DNA from: Leptolyngbya sp. FACHB-60
GTDB taxonomy: Bacteria; Cyanobacteriota; Cyanobacteriia; Phormidesmidales; Phormidesmidaceae
Direction of reading: 5' to 3'
DNA length: 64,000 nt
Assembly (NCBI RefSeq): GCF_014695775.1
Contig: NZ_JACJOX010000014.1
Coordinates: 1 to 64,000 of the forward strand
Below are positions 50,208-58,301 of the stretch, piece after piece; position 1 is the first letter of the stretch, and every line of letters begins with the position of its first letter. The notes below the pieces were generated by a model. That model searched no databases and was not told the DNA's origin. It saw nothing but the letters and a program-made list of their open reading frames with translations. The translations under genes were made by a program, and so were the position numbers.

Positions 50208-53200
50208 CTACTCGCCGTCGTCGTCGATAATGGCGTTGCGATCGAGCAGCAGCAGGTTGCGCAGCTGGTCGGTGTCGAACTCGGTGAGCCAGCCTTCGCC
50301 TGCGCTGACTACCTGCTCGGAGAGGGCTTTTTTGCTCTCAATCATCTCGTGGATGCGCTCCTCTAGAGTGCCGGTGGTGACAAATTTGTGCACCTGCACG
50401 TTGCGGGTTTGGCCAATGCGAAAGGCGCGGTCGGTGGCCTGGTTTTCGATCGCCGGGTTCCACCAGCGATCGTAATGGAACACGTGGTTGGCGCGGGTGA
50501 GGTTGAGGCCTACTCCCCCGGCCTTGAGGGAGAGAATAAACAGACGCGGCGCAGCGGGGTCATTTTGAAACCGCTCGACCATGGCCTCTCGCTGGTTTTT
50601 GGTGGAGCTGCCGTAGAGAAACAGCGCTTCTTGGCCCAGATAGGACTGGAGGTGTCGCTGGAGTAGTTTGCCCCACTCGGCAAACTGGGTGAAGATGAGG
50701 GCGCGATCGCCCTCAGCAATCACTTCCTCCAGCATTTCATCGAGCCGCTGAAGCTTGCCCGATCGCCCCTTCAGCCCCAGGCTCGACTCCTGCAAAAACT
50801 GGGCCGGGTGGTTACAGATCTGCTTCAGTCGGGTTAAGAGAGCAAGAATTTGCCCCTTGCGCTGCACCCCGGTGGTGTCATCCAGGGTTTTTAGGGCCGC
50901 ATCGACGGTCTGCTGGTAGAGGTTGGCCTGCTCGGCCGACAAACCGCAGTACACGCTCATTTCCTGCTTTTCGGGCAGGTCTTGAATGATGCTGCGATCG
51001 GTCTTGAGGCGGCGTAAAATAAACGGCTGCACCAGACCCTTTAGCGCCTTGAGGGAAGCCACATCGCCATAGCGCTCGATGGGGGTAGCAAAGCGCCGCT
51101 GAAAGAAATTTTTCGGCCCTAGGTAGCCGGGGTTGAGAAAGTCCATGATCGACCACAGCTCGCCCAGGCGGTTTTCCACTGGCGTGCCGGTGAGGGCAAC
51201 GCGGAACTGGGCCTCGATCTGGCGGGCCGCTTTAGACTGCTTGGCGTCGGAGTTTTTAATGTTTTGAGCTTCGTCAAGGACTAGGCAGGGCCAACTCACC
51301 GACTGGAGAGGTTTGAGATCTCGGTAAATTAGCGCATAGCTAGTGATTACCAGGTGCTTGCCCTGCACGGCTTTGGCAAAGCTGGCCCCCTTGGGGCGGC
51401 GATCGCCGTGGTGCATCAGGGTTTTGAGCTGGGGAGCAAACCGTTTGACCTCCTTTTCCCAGTTGCCCAGCACCGAGGTGGGGCACACCAACAGCACCGG
51501 GGTCTCAAGCCAGCCGTTGTCTTGCAGGTAGAGCAAAAAGGCAATTAGCTGAATGGTCTTGCCCAGACCCATGTCGTCGGCCAGGCAGGCCCCTAGGCCC
51601 CACTGTTCTAAAAATGCCAGCCACGATACCCCGCGCGCCTGGTACGGCCGTAGGGTGCCTTTAAAGCCGCTGGGGGCCTCCATTTCTTCGAGGGTTTGGT
51701 TGCCGGTGGTGAGGGTTTCAATCAGGGTTTGCAGTGCCCCGGTGGCCTCAAAGCTGACCACCGGAAGCCGATCGATCAGCTGAGTGTCGCCGGTGCTAAT
51801 TCGCAGGGCATCTTCCACCGAGAGGGGCGTGGCGGTCTTTTGCCCCGCCAAAAACTGCCGAGCCGCTTTCACATCTTGGGGCTTCAGCTCAACCCAGCGT
51901 CCGTTGATTTCGACCAGCGGTGAGCCCTGGTTAATCAACTGCTCAAACTCGGCGGTGGAGAGGGTTTCCCCTGCGATCGATAGCTCCCAGCGAAAGTTGA
52001 GCAGGCTTTTGAGGCCGAGCCGCTGCCGCTGGTTTTGGGGCGGCACCTCCGCCTGCACCTTGAGGCCCAAGCGTCCGGCTCCGTCTTCGGTAGTTTGGGC
52101 TAGACCAGGGGGAAGTTGTACCTCGACGCCGTTGTCTTGCAGTTGCCAGGCCGATGCCTTAATAAACTGGTAGGCCTGGATCGGATCGAGATCGCAGTGG
52201 GCCGGATGCTGCTGACGCAGACTCTCGCGAATTGGGTCGTACAGCCGAGCGGCGCGACCCAAGGCTCCGAGCAGGGTCTCTTGAGGTGACTTGAGGGTCG
52301 CCCCCTGGTGGTGCAGCTCGTCTACGGGATGCTGCCAGATCTGATCTGCTCCCATCTGCCAGTCGGGATTAGCGGCTGACTGAAGCTGGTACAGAAGTTG
52401 CCAGGGCTGTTCGAGTTCGGCGGGTGGCTGTAACACTAGCCGCAGGCGAAACTGGGTGGCAGGGTCTTCTGCCAGGGTCTGCAGCGGCGTGGTCCAGGTA
52501 GTGAGAGCCTCTTGCAGACGGGCGCTGGCGGCGGCGCTGGCCTCTAGGGTTCCCCCTGGCTGGCTTAGAGCCTGGAGCCAGGGCTGAATCGGCAGCTCTT
52601 TGCTGAGATTGCCCAGGCCGTTGAAGGACTGGGCCTGGGCCGCCTGTCGCACTTGGTGGTCGACTACAGCGGCTAAAAAAGTGAGTAGCAGCGGCTGAGG
52701 GTCGAGTAGGGGCACCCCACAGCCCAAGGGGGCTTCACCTTTGGCAACGGTTGGCAGATGGGTGCGGCAGATCACGGGCATAGCCCGCGAAAAATTGCGC
52801 AGGCGCTCTTGGTCGGGCGCGCTGTCGAGTAGGGGATGCCAGCCTGCTGCCAGGGTTTGGCTAGTGAGTTCTAAGCCCGGCAGAAACTTGCCCCGAGCTA
52901 GGAGGTTGAGGCCCCAGCGAGCAATGTGACCCCAGTAGCGCAGGTCGGCCCCGATCTCGCCGGGACCAGTGAGAGTTTGCTGCCCCAGAGGTAGGGCAAG
53001 CAGCATAGGCAAAAAGTCGGCTATGCCTAGGTGCCAGCCCTGAATTTGCCAGGGGTGAAGCACTGTGTTGGCCTGGACCGAATCGTCGGTCTGAGCATCG
53101 ACTCGGGCTGAATGGACTGGTATAAGAGCTGATGGCGTAATCTGGGCGGGCAGCGGCAGGGCCAATTCTCCCCAGACCGGGCCGATGGCGCGCGTCGCTG

Positions 53201-53501
53201 CTTTTGGCCCACGCGACGCCCCTCGTCGACCGCTGCTCTCCGGTGCTTTTTTAGCACCTTTGCCAGTGCCTGCCGCTTGGGTCAACGCCGGTGGAAATAG
53301 CTCTCCGGTCGCAGAACGGCCCACCAGCTGCTTTTGCATGGCGGTGAGCACTTGGGCCAGGTCGGTTTGGGCAAGGGAATAGGGATGGGGGTGCAGGCCG
53401 TCCCAGGGGGCGAGCCCCTCTGGCGGCAAGGGCTGCCAGGCCTCGGCCCAGAGAAAGAACTGCTGCGCCTGAGGAACCCAACTGACGTGTAGTATTGCCA
53501 T
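50208..53501 (-). CDS. SNF2-family DEAD/DEAH helicase
   Basis: A 1097-residue Swi2/Snf2 ATPase. The N-terminal ~550 residues match the SNF2-associated domain found in bacterial HepA/HelZ-type proteins. The motor includes GTLRPYQARGVSWLAFL, Walker A LADDMGLGKTIQ, motif II VLDEAQNIKN, ALTGTPVENRLGELWSI, and GGVGLNLTRANHVFHYDRWWNP with motif VI QATDRAFRIGQTR. It translocates on double-stranded DNA; possible roles are transcription recycling or repair. A poly-Lys/Arg linker lies near residue 100. Confidence 0.92.
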   Translation of the reverse strand: MAILHVSWVPQAQQFFLWAEAWQPLPPEGLAPWDGLHPHPYSLAQTDLAQVLTAMQKQLVGRSATGELFPPALTQAAGTGKGAKKAPESSGRRGASRGPKAATRAIGPVWGELALPLPAQITPSALIPVHSARVDAQTDDSVQANTVLHPWQIQGWHLGIADFLPMLLALPLGQQTLTGPGEIGADLRYWGHIARWGLNLLARGKFLPGLELTSQTLAAGWHPLLDSAPDQERLRNFSRAMPVICRTHLPTVAKGEAPLGCGVPLLDPQPLLLTFLAAVVDHQVRQAAQAQSFNGLGNLSKELPIQPWLQALSQPGGTLEASAAASARLQEALTTWTTPLQTLAEDPATQFRLRLVLQPPAELEQPWQLLYQLQSAANPDWQMGADQIWQHPVDELHHQGATLKSPQETLLGALGRAARLYDPIRESLRQQHPAHCDLDPIQAYQFIKASAWQLQDNGVEVQLPPGLAQTTEDGAGRLGLKVQAEVPPQNQRQRLGLKSLLNFRWELSIAGETLSTAEFEQLINQGSPLVEINGRWVELKPQDVKAARQFLAGQKTATPLSVEDALRISTGDTQLIDRLPVVSFEATGALQTLIETLTTGNQTLEEMEAPSGFKGTLRPYQARGVSWLAFLEQWGLGACLADDMGLGKTIQLIAFLLYLQDNGWLETPVLLVCPTSVLGNWEKEVKRFAPQLKTLMHHGDRRPKGASFAKAVQGKHLVITSYALIYRDLKPLQSVSWPCLVLDEAQNIKNSDAKQSKAARQIEAQFRVALTGTPVENRLGELWSIMDFLNPGYLGPKNFFQRRFATPIERYGDVASLKALKGLVQPFILRRLKTDRSIIQDLPEKQEMSVYCGLSAEQANLYQQTVDAALKTLDDTTGVQRKGQILALLTRLKQICNHPAQFLQESSLGLKGRSGKLQRLDEMLEEVIAEGDRALIFTQFAEWGKLLQRHLQSYLGQEALFLYGSSTKNQREAMVERFQNDPAAPRLFILSLKAGGVGLNLTRANHVFHYDRWWNPAIENQATDRAFRIGQTRNVQVHKFVTTGTLEERIHEMIESKKALSEQVVSAGEGWLTEFDTDQLRNLLLLDRNAIIDDDGE

Positions 53502-53722
53502 TAGCCCTGTATCTACGACTCGCTCAAAAGTTTGGCATGGGTTGGGAGCAGGTAGATAGGGCCAGTTGCCCCCCAGTTGCGGGTAAAACGCCAGTGAGTA
53601 CCCCGGCGGGTAAGCCCATCCCTAAAGCCCCGTCCTCGGTTACACCGGGTGTGCAGAAAACCTGCTTAATTTGCCTATCTTACTCTCTTCGGCTGGCCCT
53701 GACGGGGCATCCTCGATAACCT

Positions 53723-54511
53723 TTAGGCATATTCCATAGTGACTGGGGTGTGGTCGCTGGGTTTTTCCCAGCGACGAGGTTCGAGGTCAATGGTGCAGCT
53801 GAGGGCGCGATCGCTCAACCCTGCCGACAGATAATGGTGGTCAATGCGCCAGCCCATGTTTCGCTGAAACGCGGCGGTTCGGTAGTCCCACCAGCTAAAG
53901 TGCCCCCCCTCATCGTTGAATAGGCGAAAGCCATCCTTAAGCCCTACCGCTATCACCTCCTTGAGTGCCTCTCGTTCGGTGGGCGAGGACATAATGTGTT
54001 TCTCTTTGCCTTCAGGGTTATAGATATCTTTGTCCTCGAGGGCGATATTGAAATCACCGCAGACATTCAGGTTGGGATATTCGGCGAGCAGGGCAGCTAA
54101 ATAGTCTTTTAGGCAGGCTAGCCAACGCAGCTTGTACGCGTACTTTTCGCTGCCAATAGAACTGCCGTTGGGCACGTAGAGGTTCACTATATAGATGTCG
54201 TCCCATAGCCCGGCGACCACCCGCTTTTGGTCATCTAAGTCGCCAACGCGGTCTTCCCCCAGCACTGGGGCGAAGCCGTATTGCACCTTCTCTAGGGGCT
54301 GACGACTGAGCAAGGCTACTCCGTTATAAGACTTTTGGCCGTGGATATAGGCGGTATAGCCCAGCTCTGAAAAGGCTGCGGTGGGAAACGTCTCGTTAAC
54401 CACCTTGGTTTCTTGCAGGCACAGCACATCCACTGGATTGGTTTGCAGCCACTGGGTCGCATGGTCGAGGCGCGATCGAATGGAGTTGACGTTCCAGGTG
54501 GCAACTTTCAT
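53723..54511 (-). CDS. xth: Exodeoxyribonuclease III
   Basis: A 262-residue AP endonuclease/exonuclease of the EEP family: MKVATWNVNSIRSRL, CLQETKV with the metal-binding Glu, NLYVPNG, NVCGDFNIALEDKDI, WWDYR, and C-terminal SDHTPVTM with the catalytic His. It incises at abasic sites and degrades duplex DNA 3' to 5' in base excision repair. Full length. Confidence 0.94.
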   Translation of the reverse strand: MKVATWNVNSIRSRLDHATQWLQTNPVDVLCLQETKVVNETFPTAAFSELGYTAYIHGQKSYNGVALLSRQPLEKVQYGFAPVLGEDRVGDLDDQKRVVAGLWDDIYIVNLYVPNGSSIGSEKYAYKLRWLACLKDYLAALLAEYPNLNVCGDFNIALEDKDIYNPEGKEKHIMSSPTEREALKEVIAVGLKDGFRLFNDEGGHFSWWDYRTAAFQRNMGWRIDHHYLSAGLSDRALSCTIDLEPRRWEKPSDHTPVTMEYA

Positions 54512-54561
54512 AGCGGGGGTTAAGCTAAACGGGTAGGGTCACAACGTTCTAGCTTAAGGGG

Positions 54562-54894
54562 TTGACCGCCCAAAAAGATCGCGCCCAAAGGATCGCAACC
54601 GTGTCACCAGAACCCCCCTCAAATTCACAACCAGAGGGCAAAGCTCTGGTCAAGGAAGTGTGTCGTCGCATTCGGCTGGCTCGCAGCTACTGGGATGCCC
54701 ACAACAATGCCGCTTGCCGGGGCGAGCGAGAAAAGGCGCTAGCCCTCTACAACACTCTCGCCAAGGAGCAAAAAGACCAGATTCCCCAGACCCTGCGGGT
54801 GTGGCTGCGCTACCGCAGCGAGAAATATTTTGGCGCGCATCAGACGCAGCCGGGGAATAAGAGGCGATCTGCCAAGGGCCGAAGTAAGAAGTAG
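54562..54894 (+). CDS. Small basic hypothetical protein
   Basis: Up to 110 residues from a TTG at 54562; a GTG at 54601 would give 97-98. It contains VKEVCRRIRLARSYWDAHNNAACRGEREKALALYNTL and a Lys/Arg-rich C-terminus (GNKRRSAKGRSKK). Probably a conserved cyanobacterial protein that binds nucleic acid; family not recognised. It lies just upstream of tRNA-Ala on the same strand. Confidence 0.65.
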   Translation: MTAQKDRAQRIATVSPEPPSNSQPEGKALVKEVCRRIRLARSYWDAHNNAACRGEREKALALYNTLAKEQKDQIPQTLRVWLRYRSEKYFGAHQTQPGNKRRSAKGRSKK

Positions 54895-54926
54895 ACAGGG
54901 GTTTTGGTAGAATACTGACAAGTTTA

Positions 54927-54999
54927 GGGGAATTAGCTCAGTTGGTAGAGCGCTGCGATCGCACCGCAGAGGTCAGGAGTTCGAATCTCCTATTCTCCA
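54927..54999 (+). tRNA. tRNA-Ala(CGC)
   Basis: A 73-nt cloverleaf. The acceptor stem is GGGGAAT/ATTCTCC with the alanine identity pair G3-U70. D arm GCTC/GAGC, anticodon stem CTGCG/CGCAG with loop ATCGCAC (T33, anticodon CGC), and T arm AGGAG-TTCGAAT-CTCCT. CCA is not encoded. The anticodon loop contains a HIP1 octamer (54955-54962). It is the attachment gene of the adjacent CAST. Confidence 0.95.
54944..54965 (+). other. CAST target: GTA PAM and protospacer inside tRNA-Ala
   Basis: GGTA at 54944-54947 fits the GTN (NGTN) PAM known for Cas12k. The following bases, GAGCGCTGCGATCGCACC (54948-54965), match the displaced spacer at 17 of 18 positions. The transposon end begins at 55013, 65 bp from the PAM edge, within the 60-66 bp expected for type V-K integration. 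Confidence 0.9.
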
Positions 55000-55012
55000 T
55001 TCTCTCAAACGC

Positions 55013-55134
55013 TGTACGTTCGCACGCTAAATGTCGCGGTTCGCAGATTAGTGTCGTTTTTCGCAGATTAGTGTCGCTTTTGCTTAAATAAGAGATTTAC
55101 ACAGGTGAATATGCTGTTCGCAAGTTAGATGTCG
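55013..55134. mobile_element. Type V-K CAST right end with four TnsB-type sites
   Basis: The element begins with TGTACGTTCGC at 55013, comparable to the TGTAC-type termini of known V-K CASTs. Four repeats of the form TTCGCA-N-(A/T)TTAG/AA-TGTCG follow at 55019-55036, 55040-55056, 55060-55076 and 55117-55134. Spacings of 21 and 20 bp for the first three suit TnsB binding. The 5 bp before it (AACGC) would be the target duplication. No partner copy of these sites with the opposite orientation is seen up to 64000. Confidence 0.88.
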
Positions 55135-55163
55135 TAAACACTCAATTCTGAGTTTCCTCCGCT

Positions 55164-55218
55164 GGTGCAATCGCAGCGCTCCTTTCAACCCTCCCAAAGG
55201 CTCTTGAATGCAGGATCC
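55164..55218 (-). ncRNA. Displaced homing crRNA (atypical repeat plus tRNA-matching spacer)
   Basis: An isolated, degenerate repeat lies between the array and the right end. On minus it keeps TGCAT and ends GGGAGGGTTGAAAG, against GGGTGGGTTGAAAG in the array. The next bases, from 55181 down, are GAGCGCTGCGATTGCACC, matching tRNA-Ala positions 54948-54965 except at base 13; similarity stops after base 18. This is the delocalised, short-match guide by which V-K CASTs home to tRNA genes. Its 5' boundary is approximate. Confidence 0.88.
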
Positions 55219-55235
55219 ACCTAACCGAAAAACTT

Positions 55236-55482
55236 CTCTCATCCACCCATAGCTGGGGAACTGATGCAATGGTCAGCACCGCCCGGCTGCGGTAAGGCTT
55301 TCAACCCACCCATAGCTGGGAGGGCTGATGCAACTGCGGGGCGTGCCCTGAGCGTTGAACCCGTCAAGGATCATCTTTCAACCCACCCATAGCTGGGAGG
55401 GCTGATGCAACAGGGAGTGCGCCGAGCCTACGAGGGCAGGCAATACTTTCAACCCACCCATAGCTGGGAGGGCTGATGCAAC
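55236..55482 (-). CRISPR. Type V-K CRISPR array, 3 intact and 1 degenerate repeat
   Basis: Three identical 37-nt repeats lie at 55446-55482, 55375-55411 and 55298-55334. On minus they start GTTGCATCAGCCC and end ATGGGTGGGTTGAAAG, the V-K type. Spacers are 55412-55445 (34 nt), 55335-55374 (40 nt) and 55271-55297 (27 nt). A fourth, decayed repeat is at about 55236-55270. The array is read in the same direction as cas12k and the tracrRNA. No Cas1/Cas2 adaptation genes are nearby, as is normal for V-K. Spacer origins cannot be told here. Confidence 0.95.
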
Positions 55483-55680
55483 TCCGCAGCGCGTAATCCT
55501 TGCAGGGAAAAGGTTCTAGGCCTTGGTTTGGCAAACCTACTCCCTATGACTTTACTCTGAGTGCTTAGAGATTCCCGAAGAACAACCAAGAATCTCGAAA
55601 ATAGCTTTCAGGCAAGCGTTTCAGGATTTTGGCAAACCCCCTAGGGATTTAACCCTTGCTTGGGTTTGCCAAAGAATATT

Positions 55681-56025
55681 GGGGGAGGGTTCCTCCTTGC
55701 TCGGAGGCGATTCGGTAGCCACCTATCCAGTCTCGCTCTACAACACAAAGGCTGTAAAGGTCCCTGTACCCTCACAATGTGAAGGCTTGACTTCCTTTGC
55801 CGGGTGCGCACCTACGCTATATTACAAAGAGAGAACTCAAGTAAAAATAGCGAACCACCTTTTGTCAGCTTGCTGAACTCAGGCGGCGACTTCAGAGCTT
55901 GTTCAAAGAACAAATTCATTGGAAGCAGACAGCTACCAGGGCCGGAAAGAAAAGCTGTCGTACAACAGCCAAACTGACCCTCATTTTTCACAGTTCAGCG
56001 GCTCAAAAGCATGAACTGCGGCGCT
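55681..56025 (-). ncRNA. Type V-K tracrRNA
   Basis: Downstream of cas12k the minus strand carries blocks like those of the Scytonema hofmannii V-K tracrRNA: AGCGCCGCAGTTCATGCT at the 5' side, ATGAGGGTCAGTTTGGCTGT, CCCTGGTAGCTG, TAGGTGCGCACCC, then GGTGGCTACCGAATCGCC and GGAGGAACCCTCC. AACCCTCC can pair with GGTGGGTT of the repeat. Between the third and fourth blocks there is an extra ~100 nt, making the RNA about 345 nt long, longer than the ~220 nt of the known one. Ends are approximate. Confidence 0.85.
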
Positions 56026-56070
56026 AGAGACTAATTATATTCTCTTTTCAAGGTACAAGGGTTTAACAAC

Positions 56071-58050
56071 CTATTTTGACGCAGACTGGCGACGATAATA
56101 AGCTGAAAAGGCTATATCACGAGCTGTAGCCTGGGGACTATCCGAAACCAGCCCTGGTACAATCTCTACTGGAATACCGAGTTTGGCAGCCCGGTTTTTT
56201 ATCGACTCCGCGAGCTGGTTGTAGCTCCAGTGGTGCAGGCGTAGGCTTGCAGTTCGGGCATAACGTTTTTGAGCGGCGACGGAACCAACAATTTTGCTGG
56301 CCGCTTTCGCTCGCAGTTGAGCCTCAAGCTTATCCCTTAGCCCCTTGGTGTCTGGTAGCACAATGCTTGATACTCGAAATTGGAGGGCGATATCAACGAC
56401 CCGCTTTGCCAGAACTTGATTAAGGTAGGTTCCTAGGTCGTCCTCCTTGTAAGGGGCATAGTTACCCTTTTTAAGGGCTTTGTGGCGCTCATAGTCATGG
56501 TGTTGCTGCTGGGCTTTTTGCCGCCGGAGAAGATGAGACTGATCAGTTTTGGGATCAGACGTTGACAGAAGCTGGCGTGAAGAGTGGTATTTGACAACCT
56601 CTTGAGACTGCACATCGACTACCGCTACGGTGACAGGATGCTTGAGGTCGAAACTAACCCCCAGAATCATTTGAGGTTGGCCTTCGTAAGGGGGGCGACT
56701 GGGCAAAGGAATAGGATGCTGGTCAGGGCACTGGAGACGGGCAAGGTTCCCCTGTCGTCTAGTAGCCTGCGTAGGCGTGGCATGGCGAGTCTGCTCAGAT
56801 GCTTGAGCGCTAGTGAGTTTCTTCTGCCGTTTCTCTTCAACGCCCTCTTGAGTTAAAAGCTGGGTATTAATCTGACAGTGCAGGTAAAGGTAATGATCGT
56901 TCCAAGGTTCTCCTGTAGCTCTACGCCCAGATTGCTGTACGGGCTTCCATAAGATGCTGGCAGTACGCAGCAAGAACAGGCTGCCGGAAATAGGGCCTTT
57001 GCCCCGGTCGTAAATAACCCAGTCCTGTACAAAGCGTTGGAAATAGTGATGCTGCCTAGCATCGCACTGTACTTTAAACACATGCCTACTCGATCCATTG
57101 AACTTGACGCAGATCTGCTGTTTGGGTTTCTGAGACTTTCCCCTAGGCACCTCCTCCACAAACCAAGTTAGGTCAAGATTGCTGCTATATAAAATAGGGT
57201 AAGGCAGGGGATTGGGTTCTCTCAGGAGTTGAGACTTCCATTGGGCAAACTCTTCTGTGCTGGTAGGTATTTGATGAGTTAGCAGTTCTAGGGCATTCAA
57301 AAAGTTCTCATTTGTTAGATCGCGCCCTTTGGGTAGACGGCTTAGGAGTTCTTCTTCCATACGCCTGACTGCAATCTGTTTGGCCAGCAGCATACGCTGA
57401 TAGCGTTCGGGCTGCTCTGCTCGCTCTGGCACTGTACAGCCATTTTTGAGTAGAAGTGCAATAGCGCAGCGATTTAGGGGTTCGGGTAATTCGTCATACA
57501 GATGAAAAAGTCGGTTGACTAGTAGCCGCCGAGATACGACGTTGTCGCTTTGCTCCCGCTGTTGTCCACTACCTCGTCTAACTGGTTGTGGAGTAGGCTG
57601 TTCAGCCTGAATTTGATTTGTTGCTGTCTGTAAAATGGCCTTAGCCCTTTCTTGAAACGATTCCCAAGAGACACCACACAGCTCCAACATTTCGGTGTCA
57701 CTTTGGAGAATGCTTAGCCAGCGTCTCATTCCGTCTAACCGGCGCTGGCGGGAAGCTTGTAAGGCAAACCATGCATCGTAGGTATTAGCCACTATAGTGC
57801 TGGCTGAGCTATAGAAACGGCCTGGCTGACCGATAAATCGTTCATCTTCTTTGAGGGATGCACAGAGATTACAAATTGCCCTACCAGGAATCTTGCCAGC
57901 TTGTCTCCAATTCTCGAAGTCGGGCTGGAGAGGGATAACCTGCATTAATTCTGAAACCAATGGTGTGTTGGAACAAGCCATCAAATTCCAAAAATGTTGC
58001 CGAGTGGCCTCTGAAGCCGTCAACCGACCCTGGATTGTAATAATACCCAT
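56071..58050 (-). CDS. cas12k: Cas12k, nuclease-inactive type V-K effector
   Basis: A 659-residue protein, close in length to ShCas12k (about 640). N-terminal ITIQGRLTASEATRQHFWNLM, LCASLKEDERFIGQPGRFYSSA, RLPKGRDLTNENFL, and GEPWNDHYLYLHCQINTQLLTQEGVEE align with the family. In the RuvC region the usual catalytic Asp is replaced (ILGVSFDLKHPVTVAVVD) and the Glu motif reads SIVLPDTKG, so DNA cleavage is not expected. C-terminal LRLHHWSYNQLAESIKNRAAKLGI is conserved. With tracrRNA and crRNA it marks the target for TnsC/TniQ/TnsB-directed insertion. It appears full length and undamaged. Confidence 0.96.
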   Translation of the reverse strand: MGIITIQGRLTASEATRQHFWNLMACSNTPLVSELMQVIPLQPDFENWRQAGKIPGRAICNLCASLKEDERFIGQPGRFYSSASTIVANTYDAWFALQASRQRRLDGMRRWLSILQSDTEMLELCGVSWESFQERAKAILQTATNQIQAEQPTPQPVRRGSGQQREQSDNVVSRRLLVNRLFHLYDELPEPLNRCAIALLLKNGCTVPERAEQPERYQRMLLAKQIAVRRMEEELLSRLPKGRDLTNENFLNALELLTHQIPTSTEEFAQWKSQLLREPNPLPYPILYSSNLDLTWFVEEVPRGKSQKPKQQICVKFNGSSRHVFKVQCDARQHHYFQRFVQDWVIYDRGKGPISGSLFLLRTASILWKPVQQSGRRATGEPWNDHYLYLHCQINTQLLTQEGVEEKRQKKLTSAQASEQTRHATPTQATRRQGNLARLQCPDQHPIPLPSRPPYEGQPQMILGVSFDLKHPVTVAVVDVQSQEVVKYHSSRQLLSTSDPKTDQSHLLRRQKAQQQHHDYERHKALKKGNYAPYKEDDLGTYLNQVLAKRVVDIALQFRVSSIVLPDTKGLRDKLEAQLRAKAASKIVGSVAAQKRYARTASLRLHHWSYNQLAESIKNRAAKLGIPVEIVPGLVSDSPQATARDIAFSAYYRRQSASK

Positions 58051-58301
58051 GAAGCCTTATCGCAAAGAAGGGTTGCCTCAATAGCGCTTTGTAGTTGAGC
58101 AGATGCTTTTCTCTTTGAAACTCAGAAAGCTCAACTCTTCGCTGAAATTTGGAGAATAGATATTTCGAGGCAAAATACTCTTGGATGTCGTCAAGAACCT
58201 TGCATATAGACAATTAATCGACCACGGCAAAACCGAAGATGTTGATTTTTTATATAACTCCAAAAGTCTATGTAGAGAATTGGGGTCAGCCATTACTCTT
58301 G

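Noticed and set aside
58078-58293. Small frames between tnsB remnant and cas12k as TnsC or TniQ
   Set aside because: No Walker motifs, zinc-finger Cys pattern or other TnsC/TniQ signature; the frames are short and overlap each other.
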